A stretch of 64,000 nucleotides of DNA, from positions 124,001 through 188,000 of the forward strand of contig JBOEHK010000002.1 in assembly GCA_050633885.1 (NCBI GenBank), written 5' to 3'. Each line of letters starts with the position of its first letter. The first letter of the stretch is position 1. Positions 50,992-61,152 of the stretch are shown piece by piece. The translations under genes and the position numbers were made by a program. Origin of the DNA: JAWSVE01 sp050633885. GTDB lineage: Bacteria > Pseudomonadota > Gammaproteobacteria > Pseudomonadales > Cellvibrionaceae. The notes under the pieces are model-generated. The model was not told the DNA's origin and searched no databases. It saw nothing but the letters and a program-made list of their open reading frames with translations.

Positions 50992-52836
50992 TTAATCAAG
51001 TTCAGATAAATCTCTGACTGCTCCTCGGTCTGCACTCGTTGCAAATTTGGCATATGCTTTCAGTGCCGTTGAGACTTTTCTGGGTCTTGTTTTTTCAGGC
51101 TTCCATGCTTCTTTTCCTTTTGATTCCATGTCCTTCCTTCTTGAAGAAAGTTCTTCGTTAGTCACCAAAACGTCAATGCTGCGATTTGGAATGTCGATGC
51201 GGATTATGTCGCCATTTTGGATCAAGCCGATAGTTCCTCCAGCCGCTGCCTCAGGAGAAACGTGGCCAATAGAAAGACCAGATGTACCGCCTGAAAAACG
51301 TCCGTCAGTTAACAGTGCACACTCTTTACCGAGGCCTTTGGATTTAATATAGCTAGTCGGATATAGCATTTCTTGCATGCCTGGCCCGCCACGAGGACCC
51401 TCGTAACGAACAACGACAATGTCTCCCGCTTTCACTTTATCATTAAGAATATTGGCAACCGCATCTTCTTGGCTTTCAACAACGTGAGCGGGGCCCTCAA
51501 AAAACCAAAGCGCTTCTTCAACGCCGGCCGTTTTGACGACACATCCTTGTTCTGCAATGTTACCGGTGAGGATGGCAAGACCACCTTCCGCTGTATAAGC
51601 ATTTTCATAGCGGCGAATACAGCCATCTTTGCGATCTTGATCAAGAGAAGGCCATCGAGTGGATTGGCTAAAAGCTTGTTGAGTTGGAATCCCAGCAGGG
51701 CCTGCTTTATAGCGTGTTAGCGCCTCAGCATCATTTGTCGTCATGATATCCCAGCGATCAAGAGCGGATTGCATTGTTGGGCTGTGAATAGTGGGTAATT
51801 GGTTGTGCAATAAGCCAGCACGATTGAGCTCGCCAAGAATACTCATAACACCACCAGCACGATGAACATCTTCCATGTGGTATTTAGGTGTACTTGGAGC
51901 CACTTTGCACAGTTGTGGAATTTTACGAGAGAGTCGGTCGATATCATCGAGAGTAAAATCGATCTGACCCTCTTGAGCTGCAGCGAGTAAATGGAGAATC
52001 GTGTTAGTAGAGCCGCCCATAGCAATATCGAGTGCAATAGCGTTCTCAAAAGCATCGAATGAAGCAATATTACGTGGAAGAACAGACTCATCATCTTGTT
52101 CATAGTAACGTTTAGCGACGTCCACGATAGTTCGGCCAGCTTCTAGAAATAATGCTTCACGATCAGAATGCGTAGCTAGTAAAGAACCGTTACCTGGAAG
52201 AGAAAGGCCAAGGGCTTCCGTGAGGCAATTCATAGAGTTTGCTGTGAACATGCCAGAACATGAACCACAGGTAGGACAAGCTGATCTCTCGTATTCAGCT
52301 ACCGTCTCGTCAGAAGCTGAGTCGTCAGCAGCAATCACCATGGCATCAATCAAATCAAGCCCATGCTCGCTAAGCTTTGTTTTTCCTGCTTCCATGGGGC
52401 CGCCAGAAACAAAAATGGTAGGAATATTTAATCGTAGTGCAGCGTTAAGCATGCCTGGTGTGATTTTGTCACAATTTGAAATGCAAACGATTGCATCCGC
52501 ACAATGTGCATTCACCATGTACTCGACGGAATCAGCGATAATATCGCGCGAGGGCAAACTATAGAGCATGCCATCGTGACCCATTGCAATACCATCATCC
52601 ACGGCGATGGTGTTGAATTCTTTAGCAACGCCACCCGCTTTCTCAATTTCACGCGCAACCAGTTGACCGAGGTCTTTTAGGTGAACATGGCCAGGAACAA
52701 ATTGAGTGAAAGAGTTCGCAATCGCAATAATGGGTTTTTGAAAGTCATCATCTTTCATTCCCGTCGCTCGCCAAAGCGCGCGTGCGCCAGCCATGTTGCG
52801 GCCGGCAGTGGATGTCTTAGAGCGATAAGCAGGCAT
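50992..52836 (-). CDS. ilvD: dihydroxy-acid dehydratase
   Basis: 614 residues, normal for the family. The Fe-S cluster cysteines lie in CISNCDKITPGML and CPTCGSCSGMFTANSMNCL; the family pattern LPGNGSLLA and GGSTNTILHLLAAA follow. The C-terminus has LTDGRFSGGTSGLSIGHVSP. It catalyses the third step of valine, leucine and isoleucine synthesis. argA lies upstream on the same strand with a weak terminator between, so it may have its own promoter. Confidence 0.97.
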   Translation of the reverse strand: MPAYRSKTSTAGRNMAGARALWRATGMKDDDFQKPIIAIANSFTQFVPGHVHLKDLGQLVAREIEKAGGVAKEFNTIAVDDGIAMGHDGMLYSLPSRDIIADSVEYMVNAHCADAIVCISNCDKITPGMLNAALRLNIPTIFVSGGPMEAGKTKLSEHGLDLIDAMVIAADDSASDETVAEYERSACPTCGSCSGMFTANSMNCLTEALGLSLPGNGSLLATHSDREALFLEAGRTIVDVAKRYYEQDDESVLPRNIASFDAFENAIALDIAMGGSTNTILHLLAAAQEGQIDFTLDDIDRLSRKIPQLCKVAPSTPKYHMEDVHRAGGVMSILGELNRAGLLHNQLPTIHSPTMQSALDRWDIMTTNDAEALTRYKAGPAGIPTQQAFSQSTRWPSLDQDRKDGCIRRYENAYTAEGGLAILTGNIAEQGCVVKTAGVEEALWFFEGPAHVVESQEDAVANILNDKVKAGDIVVVRYEGPRGGPGMQEMLYPTSYIKSKGLGKECALLTDGRFSGGTSGLSIGHVSPEAAAGGTIGLIQNGDIIRIDIPNRSIDVLVTNEELSSRRKDMESKGKEAWKPEKTRPRKVSTALKAYAKFATSADRGAVRDLSELD

Positions 52837-52944
52837 GTTGACCTCGATGCAAAAAATAGGGCGGTAAGAATACCAGAAAGGGCGTTAAATGATAATGTGG
52901 TAATAACCCAGCGATGATATTCAATCTCTAGTCAGGGGCTGCTC

Positions 52945-52975
52945 AAAAACCAGAAAGTAATGGTATCTGCTTTCT
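52945..52975 (-). terminator. probable weak terminator after argA
   Basis: On the minus strand AGAAAG and CTTTCT (52970-52975 with 52952-52957) form a six-pair stem with a 12-base loop, followed by GGTTTTTG. It begins five bases after the argA stop. The stem is short, so read-through into ilvD is possible. Confidence 0.4.
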
Positions 52976-52979
52976 AATT

Positions 52980-54302
52980 TTAGAGTGCCTTAGTTAACAC
53001 CTGAGATTTTCTTTGTAGGTTATATAAATTTTGCCGGTCAGCAGGCAGTTGATCTAGAGATCCTTTTTGAAAGCCTTGTTCGATAAACCAATGGGCTGTC
53101 TGAGTGGTAAGAATGAACAACCTTTTTACATTCATGTGTGCTGCACTGTTTTCTAAATTTCTTAAAAGTAGGGCGCCTCTGCCTTGTTTTTGATAATCGA
53201 GATGCGTGGCGACACAAGCAATTTCAGCTTGGCCATCGGGAAACGGATAGAGCGCGGCACACGCAATAATGGTTCCATCTTTTTCAATAACTTTAAATTT
53301 AGTAATTTCAGTCTCAAGCAATTCTCTTGAGCGGCGAACTAAGACGCCATTTTTTTCTAGAGGTTCTAATAGTTCTAAAATGCCTCCAACATCTTCTATT
53401 GATGCTTGCCTTAATAATTCATAGCTATCGTTATGGATCATCGTTCCAGAGCCATCACGACTAAATAATTCTTCTAATAGAGCACCATTTTTTTGATAGC
53501 TAATGAGGTGAGCACGAATAACGCCTTGGCGACAAGCTTGGTAGCAAGCGTTTAGGCTTAGGCGAATATTTGTCTCTTCAATAGAAAGTTCATTAGAAAT
53601 GGGCAATACTTTTTCACAATCGTGTAATGATAATTCTCGTTGAAGGGAGCCATCATCTGAGTAGACACCTTGTGAATGGGTGAGTGAAATAATTTTGTCG
53701 GCATGAAGTGCAATTGCTATTTGTGAAGCAACCTCACCATACGATAAGTTAAATATTTCTCCAGTCAGTGAGTAGCCTAAATTGGAGACTAAAACGACGG
53801 AGCCTTCATCGAGTAAATGATTAATGGCGTGAGTATCAATACGCCTCACTTTCCCTGTGTGTTGGAAATCGATTCCATCAATAATTCCGCGAGGCATAGC
53901 CGTGACAAAATTTCCTGAGACGGTTTTAATATGCGCTCCCTGCATAGGGGAGTTAGGAAGACCAGCAGAAAGAGCGGCTTCAAGAGATACTTTGACAGCG
54001 CCAACAGCTTGGCTAACCGCAGGCATATGTTCAGTTTCAGTCACGCGTAAACCGTGGCTAAAATTTGATGTAAATCCATTAGTGGTTAGATGCGAAGAAA
54101 TTTGTGATTGAGCGCCATGGACTAATACGAGACGAATACCAAGACTATTTAGTAGCGCAATATCATTCACGATGAAATGAAAATTATCATCTTCACAAGC
54201 TTCTCCGGGAAGCATTAGGACAAATGTTTTCCCTCGATGTGTATTAATATAAGGCGATGCATCTCGAAACCATTGAATAAATGTTTGATTGGTATTGTCC
54301 AC
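52980..54302 (-). CDS. argA: N-acetylglutamate synthase (amino-acid kinase plus GNAT domains)
   Basis: 440 residues. The N-terminal amino-acid-kinase-like domain (about 1-285) has FVLMLPGEACEDDNF, VLVHGAQSQISSHL and VSNLGYSLTGEIFN. The C-terminal acetyltransferase domain (about 295-440) has the acetyl-CoA site YQKQGRGALLLRNLE. It makes N-acetylglutamate, the first step of arginine synthesis, and is usually inhibited by arginine through the kinase-like domain. Upstream, TGAATAAAAATATTTA at 54345-54360 resembles half of an ArgR box. argE precedes it on the same strand. Confidence 0.96.
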   Translation of the reverse strand: MDNTNQTFIQWFRDASPYINTHRGKTFVLMLPGEACEDDNFHFIVNDIALLNSLGIRLVLVHGAQSQISSHLTTNGFTSNFSHGLRVTETEHMPAVSQAVGAVKVSLEAALSAGLPNSPMQGAHIKTVSGNFVTAMPRGIIDGIDFQHTGKVRRIDTHAINHLLDEGSVVLVSNLGYSLTGEIFNLSYGEVASQIAIALHADKIISLTHSQGVYSDDGSLQRELSLHDCEKVLPISNELSIEETNIRLSLNACYQACRQGVIRAHLISYQKNGALLEELFSRDGSGTMIHNDSYELLRQASIEDVGGILELLEPLEKNGVLVRRSRELLETEITKFKVIEKDGTIIACAALYPFPDGQAEIACVATHLDYQKQGRGALLLRNLENSAAHMNVKRLFILTTQTAHWFIEQGFQKGSLDQLPADRQNLYNLQRKSQVLTKAL

Positions 54303-54429
54303 GCCAGCGATCTCTTCGTTTTAAAAGGCTATTATTAAGAATGATGAATAAAAATATTTAATTAATCGACCATGCAAAATAAAGTGATTAAAGGCTTAAG
54401 TCAATTAAGCAATTAAAAGTGCGTATTGT

Positions 54430-55620
54430 TTAATTTTTAGTGTTGTTAATGGATGTTAAAGGTTGTGTTGATTGTAAGCAAAAATGCTGAATAAGCTGAG
54501 AGATAGCATTTATTGCAGGACCGATTTGATCGAGTGAAATAAACTCGTCGGGTTGGTGAGCTTGATCGATGGAACCTGGACCAAAAACGACGGTGTCCAT
54601 TCCAAGCTGTTTCATAAAAGGCGCTTCGGTGGCGAAGGCAACACTTTTTGCCGTATTGTCACTTAATTTTTCAGTCGCGATAATTAAAGGAGAACCCTTT
54701 TCTTGTTCAAAAGGCTCTACGCCCTGAATAAGAGGTCGGCAAATAATAGGGCTATTACTGATTTGCCTCAAAGGCTCAAGTCTGTCATTAATTTCATGGC
54801 GAAGATCGTTAATGTTCATGCCTGGTAGTGGCCGTAAATCAAAATGTAGTTCGCAGCTACCACAAATCCTGTTGGGATTATCTCCACCGTGAATGTGACC
54901 AAGATTTAGTGTCGGAACGTCGACGTCGAAACAAGGGTTGTTATATTTTTTCTGTAAATCATTTCTGAATGACAACAATTCAGTAATGACTAAATTCATT
55001 GTTTCCATTGCATTGTTACCCAATGCTGGATTGGATGAATGTCCTGCCATGCCTTCAACGCGAATGGCTTCCATTAAAATACCTTTGTGCATTCGAATGG
55101 GTTTTAATTCAGTGGGCTCGCCAATGACGGCATAGCGAGCTTTTGGCTTTCCAAGAGCGGCAAGCTGTCTGGCCCCGGACATGGAGCTTTCTTCATCAGC
55201 TGTTGCAAGAATGATGATAGGTTGTTGAAGAGTTGCGTTTTTGAACTGTTCGACGGCTGCGAGCACCACGGGAAAGAAGCCTTTCATATCCGTTGCGCCT
55301 AGCCCATATAATCGGTTATCTCGTTCAGTTAATTGAAAGGGATCTTGTTTCCATTTTTCTGGATTACAAGGAACGGTATCGGTATGACCGGCTAACACTA
55401 AGCCGCCCGGACCACTCCCGAGAGTTGCAATCATATTGGCCTTATTTTGATATCCATCGATAGGAATAATATCAATTGCAAATCCTAAATCATCAAGCCA
55501 TGAAGCTAAAAGGTGTATCACATCGAGATTGCCCATGTCCCATTGCGGTGAAGCACTGCTGACAGAAGGTGAGGCAACTAGTTGAGAAAGTTGATGGTAA
55601 AAATGCTTTGAGTTATGCAT
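54430..55620 (-). CDS. argE: acetylornithine deacetylase
   Basis: 396 residues of the M20 metallopeptidase fold. Metal ligands are in LVLAGHTDTVP and LYGLGATDMKGFF, with ATADEESSMSGARQLAA and the dimer-domain stretch MAGHSSNPALGNNAMETM. The C-terminal VFGPGSIDQAHQPDEFIS holds the last ligand His. It removes acetyl from N-acetylornithine. Upstream, TGAATAAAATGACTCA at 55648-55663 shares TGAATAAAA with the site before argA. A weak GCTTAA/TTAAGC hairpin (54394-54410) lies after the gene. Confidence 0.96.
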   Translation of the reverse strand: MHNSKHFYHQLSQLVASPSVSSASPQWDMGNLDVIHLLASWLDDLGFAIDIIPIDGYQNKANMIATLGSGPGGLVLAGHTDTVPCNPEKWKQDPFQLTERDNRLYGLGATDMKGFFPVVLAAVEQFKNATLQQPIIILATADEESSMSGARQLAALGKPKARYAVIGEPTELKPIRMHKGILMEAIRVEGMAGHSSNPALGNNAMETMNLVITELLSFRNDLQKKYNNPCFDVDVPTLNLGHIHGGDNPNRICGSCELHFDLRPLPGMNINDLRHEINDRLEPLRQISNSPIICRPLIQGVEPFEQEKGSPLIIATEKLSDNTAKSVAFATEAPFMKQLGMDTVVFGPGSIDQAHQPDEFISLDQIGPAINAISQLIQHFCLQSTQPLTSINNTKN

Positions 55621-56111
55621 TTATAAGCTCATAGTAAAATTGTTTTGTGAATAAAATGACTCATTTTTTCAATACATCGGCTTCGTTTTCTTTTTAACAA
55701 TGCGTTGTTGAGTTTGTTTTGCTATTACTCAGTTGTTGACGATAGCAGCGATGTAACAAGATAGTGAGTGCTTTTGCTACAGCACAGGCGACAGTCATAT
55801 GATCCTGTATTGGCTGAATTGGCGATTTCCCAACAGGGAGTTATTGATGGCCATAATTATGCTCCAATCAGTTTTTGTCTGCGTCGAGCAATGAGTAATC
55901 TACAGGCGATAGATGAGCGGTGTTTCATTGGGATGAAAGTATGCCAAAATGAGCGCTTGTATCTTTAAAATCGTATCGTATTGAAAAGCTTAGTTTTATT
56001 GGTCTTTGTTCATTAATTGAGTTATGGGTTCTCAAGTCTTACTGAAAACCCATCATTGAAAACAGATTAGAGCTACAATTTCATTTCGCTGCAAGGTAAA
56101 AAGGCTGTTCT
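55621..56111. other. divergent intergenic region before the GspE-like gene
   Basis: 491 bases. A plus-strand frame from GTG 55768 to 55968 (66 codons) lacks a clear ribosome site and matches no family I know; I do not call it a gene. A possible ArgR half-site lies at 55648-55663. No terminator or strong promoter is clear. Confidence 0.5.
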
Positions 56112-57887
56112 ATGGCAGAAATTTCTACAGTTGATCGAGTGCTCGATCTGCGCGGGTTGTTAAATGATCTCACCTCGGATGGTTTGATTTCCCAAGATGA
56201 TGCGAACCTCATTGCTGGAGCGGTTAGAACGCGTGAGCAATCGGCAATGCATCCGTTGGGATATATCGCTAGCGAGCAGCTAGTCGACCGTGCTCGCCCC
56301 GGAAAAACACTCGATATCGATGTGCTGACCGCGTGGTTAGCAGAAAAAGCTAATCTTCCTCTAGTCCATATTGATCCATTGAAGGTGAAAGTCGCCGCCG
56401 TGACGGATGTGATGTCATATGCTTTTGCAAAGCGCCACGGAATTTTATGTGTCGCTGTTAATAATGACGAAATGACAGTGGCAACAACTCAGCCCTTTGT
56501 GAGCGGCTGGGAGCCTCAGTTAGAACATACAGCCCGTAAATCGGTAAAACGTGTTTTTGCTAACCCTGTTGATATCGAACGGTTCATGGTTGAGTTTTAT
56601 ACGTTGTCACGTTCCGTATCGGGAGCGACTGGGGTATCAGGCTCTTCGGTCTCGACAAACTTTGAGCAGCTTCTCGAATTGGGACAGATGGGCGATCCCG
56701 AAGCGAATGATCAACATATTGTAAATATTGTTGATTGGTTGCTTCAGTATGCTTTTGATCAACGTGCCAGTGATATTCATTTAGAGCCTCGACGAGAAAT
56801 TGGGCGTGTTCGATTTAGAATCGATGGTGTGTTACATCAGGTTTACGAATTGCCCGCCGCTGTGACAACCGCTGTTACCAGCCGGATAAAAATTTTAGGC
56901 CGGATGAATGTGGCTGAAAAACGCAAGCCACAAGATGGTCGAATAAAAACAAAGCGAGCTGATGGTAGTGAAGTAGAGTTACGACTATCGACGTTGCCAA
57001 CAGCATTCGGCGAGAAATTAGTGATGCGTATTTTTGACCCCGATGTTTTGATGCGAACTTTTGCGGAACTCGGTTTAACGGGCGAAGACTATGCGCGCTG
57101 GCAAACGATGGTGAAGCGGCCGAACGGTATTGTTTTAGTGACTGGTCCAACCGGTTCTGGGAAAACGACAACGTTATATTCGACGCTAAAACAATTAGCA
57201 ACGTCAGAAGTCAACGTTAGTACGATTGAAGATCCTATTGAAATGGTTGAGGAAACGTTTAACCAAACACAGGTTCAATCAAATATCGGTTTGGATTTTG
57301 CGGCAGGTGTACGAACATTAATGCGGCAAGATCCAGATATTATTATGGTGGGAGAGATTCGAGATTTAGAAACGGCGCAAATGGCTATTCAAGCAGCATT
57401 AACGGGACATTTGGTTTTATCAACGTTACATACAAATGATGCGCCGACGTCTTTAATGAGAATGCTCGATTTAGGATTGCCAAATTATTTAATTAAGTCG
57501 ACAGTGCTCGGCATAGTTGCTCAGCGTTTGGTGAGAACGTTATGCCCGCATTGCAAAGAAGAAACTGAATTAGATCAAGCGGCATGGAAAGAATTGGTGA
57601 GACCTTGGAAGGCGCCAGGCCCCGAAAAGATTTTCAAACCGGTAGGTTGTTTGGAATGCCGAAATACTGGGTATCACGGTCGTCAAGGTGTTTATGAAAT
57701 GATGCCGTTAACAGAAACAATCAAAGAATTAATTTCGGATGATTGTGATTTAGCGTCTCTGAGAAAACAAGCCATTAAAGAAGGTATGAGAACATTGCGT
57801 ATAGCCGGAGCACAAAAAGTGGCTGCGGGCTTGACTACGATCGAAGAAGTCATGCGAGTAGCGCCTCCCCCTAATAATTATAATTAA
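56112..57887 (+). CDS. GspE/PilB-family secretion ATPase
   Basis: 591 residues. An N-terminal GspE-N-like domain (about 45-155, IASEQLVDRARPGKTLD, VSGWEPQLEHTARKSVKR) precedes the catalytic core: RASDIHLEPRREIGRVRFRI, Walker A VTGPTGSGKTTTLYSTLKQ, the Asp box STIEDPIEM, Walker B-like RQDPDIIMVGEIRDLETAQM and the His box LSTLHTNDAPTSL. A Zn site is formed by CPHC and CLEC (near residues 480-520). These ATPases power type II secretion or type IV pilus assembly. No other secretion or pilin gene is nearby. Pseudomonas aeruginosa has a similar lone ATPase gene near argE. Confidence 0.92.
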   Translation: MAEISTVDRVLDLRGLLNDLTSDGLISQDDANLIAGAVRTREQSAMHPLGYIASEQLVDRARPGKTLDIDVLTAWLAEKANLPLVHIDPLKVKVAAVTDVMSYAFAKRHGILCVAVNNDEMTVATTQPFVSGWEPQLEHTARKSVKRVFANPVDIERFMVEFYTLSRSVSGATGVSGSSVSTNFEQLLELGQMGDPEANDQHIVNIVDWLLQYAFDQRASDIHLEPRREIGRVRFRIDGVLHQVYELPAAVTTAVTSRIKILGRMNVAEKRKPQDGRIKTKRADGSEVELRLSTLPTAFGEKLVMRIFDPDVLMRTFAELGLTGEDYARWQTMVKRPNGIVLVTGPTGSGKTTTLYSTLKQLATSEVNVSTIEDPIEMVEETFNQTQVQSNIGLDFAAGVRTLMRQDPDIIMVGEIRDLETAQMAIQAALTGHLVLSTLHTNDAPTSLMRMLDLGLPNYLIKSTVLGIVAQRLVRTLCPHCKEETELDQAAWKELVRPWKAPGPEKIFKPVGCLECRNTGYHGRQGVYEMMPLTETIKELISDDCDLASLRKQAIKEGMRTLRIAGAQKVAAGLTTIEEVMRVAPPPNNYN

Positions 57888-57963
57888 TGTTTAAAACGTT
57901 TTTCTTTCACTGACAATTTTAAGTGTCTTTTTTCCAGTCTATTGTATTCGGTTAAACATAAAT

Positions 57964-60900
57964 ATGTTTGATGTAAAAAATCTACCAGACGTTTTTGTAA
58001 AAGAGTTGCAAAGATTTTTATTGCACTGGGAAGAGAATGCCTCAGAAGAACATCAGCATGGTTTGCTAGATGTATTAGTGACTGAGCATGAAATAAAGAA
58101 ACAGCTAACTCAACTGTTAGTAGCCAGTGAGTATTCTGCAAAACAGTTTTTGTCCCACCCTGAAATAGTCTCTTTATTTTACAAAGACTCCGATATTAAT
58201 CCTCAAAAAAGTATGACGCCCGAAGAAATTAAACAATTTCTTGACAGTCGATTGCACGTTAACAATTCTTTTTCTTCATTAGAAGAAAAAGAATTTGAAA
58301 AAAGCCTGCGGCAGGCAAGACGTGATTTTCAAATTCGTACTATATGGCGAGATATTAATAAAATAGCTGATTTTAACCATACAGTAAGAGAGCTCTCTAT
58401 CTTTGCTGAGCAATGTATTACGCAGGCAGTCAATTACTACTATGCGTCGATGGTCGCCCAGTATGGTGTTCCCGTTTTTATCAATGAAGATAAAACACGA
58501 GAAATTCAGCCTTTTGTTGTGTTGGGTATGGGGAAGCTGGGTGCTGGCGAGCTTAACTTATCGTCCGATATAGATCTTATTTTTACGTACCCAAAAGCCG
58601 GTGAAACAGAATGTTATCCAACAGTAGATGAGGAGGCGCTTCATAAAATAACACCTCACAACAAAAAATTGTCAAACCAAGAATTTTTTATTCGCTTGGG
58701 GCAAAAAGTTATCAAGGCTCTTGACAGTGTAACCGCAGATGGCTTTGTTTTTCGCGTTGATATGCGTCTTCGACCTTATGGGCAAAGTGGCGCATTGGTG
58801 ATGAATTATGACTCGTTAGAAAATTATTATGAAACTCAAGGGCGTGAATGGGAAAGATACGCGATGATTAAAGCAAGAGTTGTCGCGAGTACTAGCGATA
58901 CACTTATGAGTGCTTTTTCCCAAAAAATAAATAATGAGTTTACAGGCGATTCTTCTGTAAAAATAACGGCGCCGAGCGAACAAAGTGTGTCTGATCATTT
59001 GATGTCACTTTTACAGCCTTTCACTTATCGAAAATATATTGATTTTTCGGTTATAGAATCTTTGCGAGCAATGAAGTTATTAATAACGCGAGAAGTCGCT
59101 CGAAAAAAATTACAAGACGATGTGAAGTTGGGATCGGGTGGGATAAGAGAAGTTGAATTTATTGCACAAGCTTTTCAATTAATTAGAGGTGGGCGTGATG
59201 AACGGTTACAGGAGCGAAAAGTATTAAAAATATTGCCATTGTTAGTTGAAGATAATGCGTTGCCTGAAGGCGTGGATAAATTATTAATCGATGCGTATGT
59301 TTTTTTAAGAAATACTGAACATGCAATCCAGGCATACCAAGATAAACAGACACAACTGTTGCCTGTTGATCAAGATAATCAATTACGCTTGGCTCATGTC
59401 ATGGGGTTTTCTTGCTGGCATGATTTTCTAGCGGTACTCGACGAGAAACGAAAAACGGTCAGCGAGCAGTTTGGTGCCGTCATCGCTGAAGCCGAAGAAG
59501 AGTCTGACCAGGTACAAGACAATGCAGGAGAGTGGGCATTGTTTTGGAGTGACTTTTTTAATAAATCACTCAGCGACAATGTTGTTCTTGATTGTTATCA
59601 AGGCAACCAAGAAATATTATTTGACCAGCTGAACCATTTGAAATCTAGCCGTCAAGTCATGTCAATGCAAGAAAATGCACGCGAGAAACTGCATTCTTTG
59701 GTGCCGCTTGTTCTTTCAGATCTTACGTCAGTTGATAATCCAGATGAAACATTAGTCAGAGTCTGTTCTTTGATTGAAGCGATTGCTCGGCGCAGTGTGT
59801 ATATTGTTTTGTTGTTAGAAAATCCGTCGGCGCGTTTGCAAGTTGTTCGATTATGTTCTGCCAGTTCTTGGGTGGCGAATGAGTTAACTGAGCAGCCAGT
59901 GTTGTTAGATGAGTTGTTGGATGTTCGTCAATTATATTCACCGCCTGATCTGGCCACGTTAAAAGATGAGTTGCGTCGAGAAGTATTGCGACACAATTGG
60001 GATGACTTAGAAAGTCACATGGAAAGTTTGCGTTATTTTCGTATGTCTCATGGTTTGCGTGTCGCGGCTTGTGAGGTGACGGGAATCTTGCCGTTAATGA
60101 AAGTCAGTGATTACCTGACGTATATTGCGGAAGTTATTTTACAGCACGTGTTGGATTTAGCTTGGAAGCAAATGGTAGCGCGTTATGGCAGACCTAAAAA
60201 AAGTGATGGCAGTGTTTGCGATCCTGATTTTATTATCGTCGGTTATGGAAAATTAGGTGGCATTGAGCTTGGACATGGTTCAGATTTAGATTTAGTGTTT
60301 ATACATAATGGCGATGTGCATCAGACAACGGAAGGCCCAAAAGAAATCGATAGTCCTACTTTTTTTACTCGGTTAGGTCAAAAAATTATTCATATTCTTA
60401 ATACGCAAACGGTATCAGGACAGTTGTATGAGGTTGATATGCGATTGCGCCCATCCGGAAACTCTGGACTTTTAGTCACTTCTTTAGCTGGCTTTGAAAA
60501 ATATCAAGACAACGAAGCATGGACTTGGGAGCATCAGGCTTTGGTTCGCGCTAGAGTGGTTGCAGGCTCTGAATCCGTCGCACAATCTTTTGAAAAGCTG
60601 AGAAAGATTGTGTTAAGTCGAACAAGAGATGAATCCGATTTAAAACAGCAGGTTAAGGAGATGCGGGTGAAGATGAGAGCGCATCTGGGATCGCAAACGC
60701 CTAGCTCAAAAAACACGAAGGCACACGAAGTTCAAATCCAGCCGTTTCAAGTGAAGCACGATGCCGGTGGTATCGTCGATATTGAATTTATGGTTCAATA
60801 CGCGGTTTTGGCATGGTCAAAATCTTATCCGTCTTTAATGGTCTATACCGACAATATTAGGATTATCGAAGCGTTAGAGGCGGAAGGCTTATTGGAAACC

Positions 60901-61056
60901 TATCAAGCCAACAATTTAATTGAAGCCTATAAAATCTTTCGTTCTACTGTTCATCGCTTGGCTTTACAGGGATTGCCAGCTGTTGTCTCTGGCGATGTAT
61001 TCATGGAAGAGCGGAAGCAAGTGACAGAAGTATGGGATTTACTCATCGAGCATTAG
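57964..61056 (+). CDS. glnE: glutamine synthetase adenylyltransferase/deadenylylase
   Basis: 1030 residues. Two nucleotidyltransferase domains are present: the deadenylylase-type VLGMGKLGAGELNLSSDIDL (near residue 180) and the adenylylase-type IVGYGKLGGIELGHGSDLDL (near residue 757). Both hold the catalytic G-S/SDxD pattern. The PII-binding helical region lies between and the C-terminus has GGIVDIEFMVQYAVL. Longer than E. coli GlnE by about 80 residues. It switches glutamine synthetase on and off by AMP addition, under PII control. ilvE follows, as in Pseudomonas. Confidence 0.96.
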   Translation: MFDVKNLPDVFVKELQRFLLHWEENASEEHQHGLLDVLVTEHEIKKQLTQLLVASEYSAKQFLSHPEIVSLFYKDSDINPQKSMTPEEIKQFLDSRLHVNNSFSSLEEKEFEKSLRQARRDFQIRTIWRDINKIADFNHTVRELSIFAEQCITQAVNYYYASMVAQYGVPVFINEDKTREIQPFVVLGMGKLGAGELNLSSDIDLIFTYPKAGETECYPTVDEEALHKITPHNKKLSNQEFFIRLGQKVIKALDSVTADGFVFRVDMRLRPYGQSGALVMNYDSLENYYETQGREWERYAMIKARVVASTSDTLMSAFSQKINNEFTGDSSVKITAPSEQSVSDHLMSLLQPFTYRKYIDFSVIESLRAMKLLITREVARKKLQDDVKLGSGGIREVEFIAQAFQLIRGGRDERLQERKVLKILPLLVEDNALPEGVDKLLIDAYVFLRNTEHAIQAYQDKQTQLLPVDQDNQLRLAHVMGFSCWHDFLAVLDEKRKTVSEQFGAVIAEAEEESDQVQDNAGEWALFWSDFFNKSLSDNVVLDCYQGNQEILFDQLNHLKSSRQVMSMQENAREKLHSLVPLVLSDLTSVDNPDETLVRVCSLIEAIARRSVYIVLLLENPSARLQVVRLCSASSWVANELTEQPVLLDELLDVRQLYSPPDLATLKDELRREVLRHNWDDLESHMESLRYFRMSHGLRVAACEVTGILPLMKVSDYLTYIAEVILQHVLDLAWKQMVARYGRPKKSDGSVCDPDFIIVGYGKLGGIELGHGSDLDLVFIHNGDVHQTTEGPKEIDSPTFFTRLGQKIIHILNTQTVSGQLYEVDMRLRPSGNSGLLVTSLAGFEKYQDNEAWTWEHQALVRARVVAGSESVAQSFEKLRKIVLSRTRDESDLKQQVKEMRVKMRAHLGSQTPSSKNTKAHEVQIQPFQVKHDAGGIVDIEFMVQYAVLAWSKSYPSLMVYTDNIRIIEALEAEGLLETYQANNLIEAYKIFRSTVHRLALQGLPAVVSGDVFMEERKQVTEVWDLLIEH

Positions 61057-61152
61057 GGTGAATCCTTGACAAGATACATTAAAGACAGTGACAGATTAAC
61101 GAAAAGATAAATCAATAAATTAACAGAATTTAAATCATGAATGGAGTGATCA

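Noticed and set aside
55768..55968. 66-codon plus-strand frame before the GspE-like gene
   Set aside because: GTG start without a clear ribosome site, no recognised family and no protein-like motif; treated as an intergenic frame.
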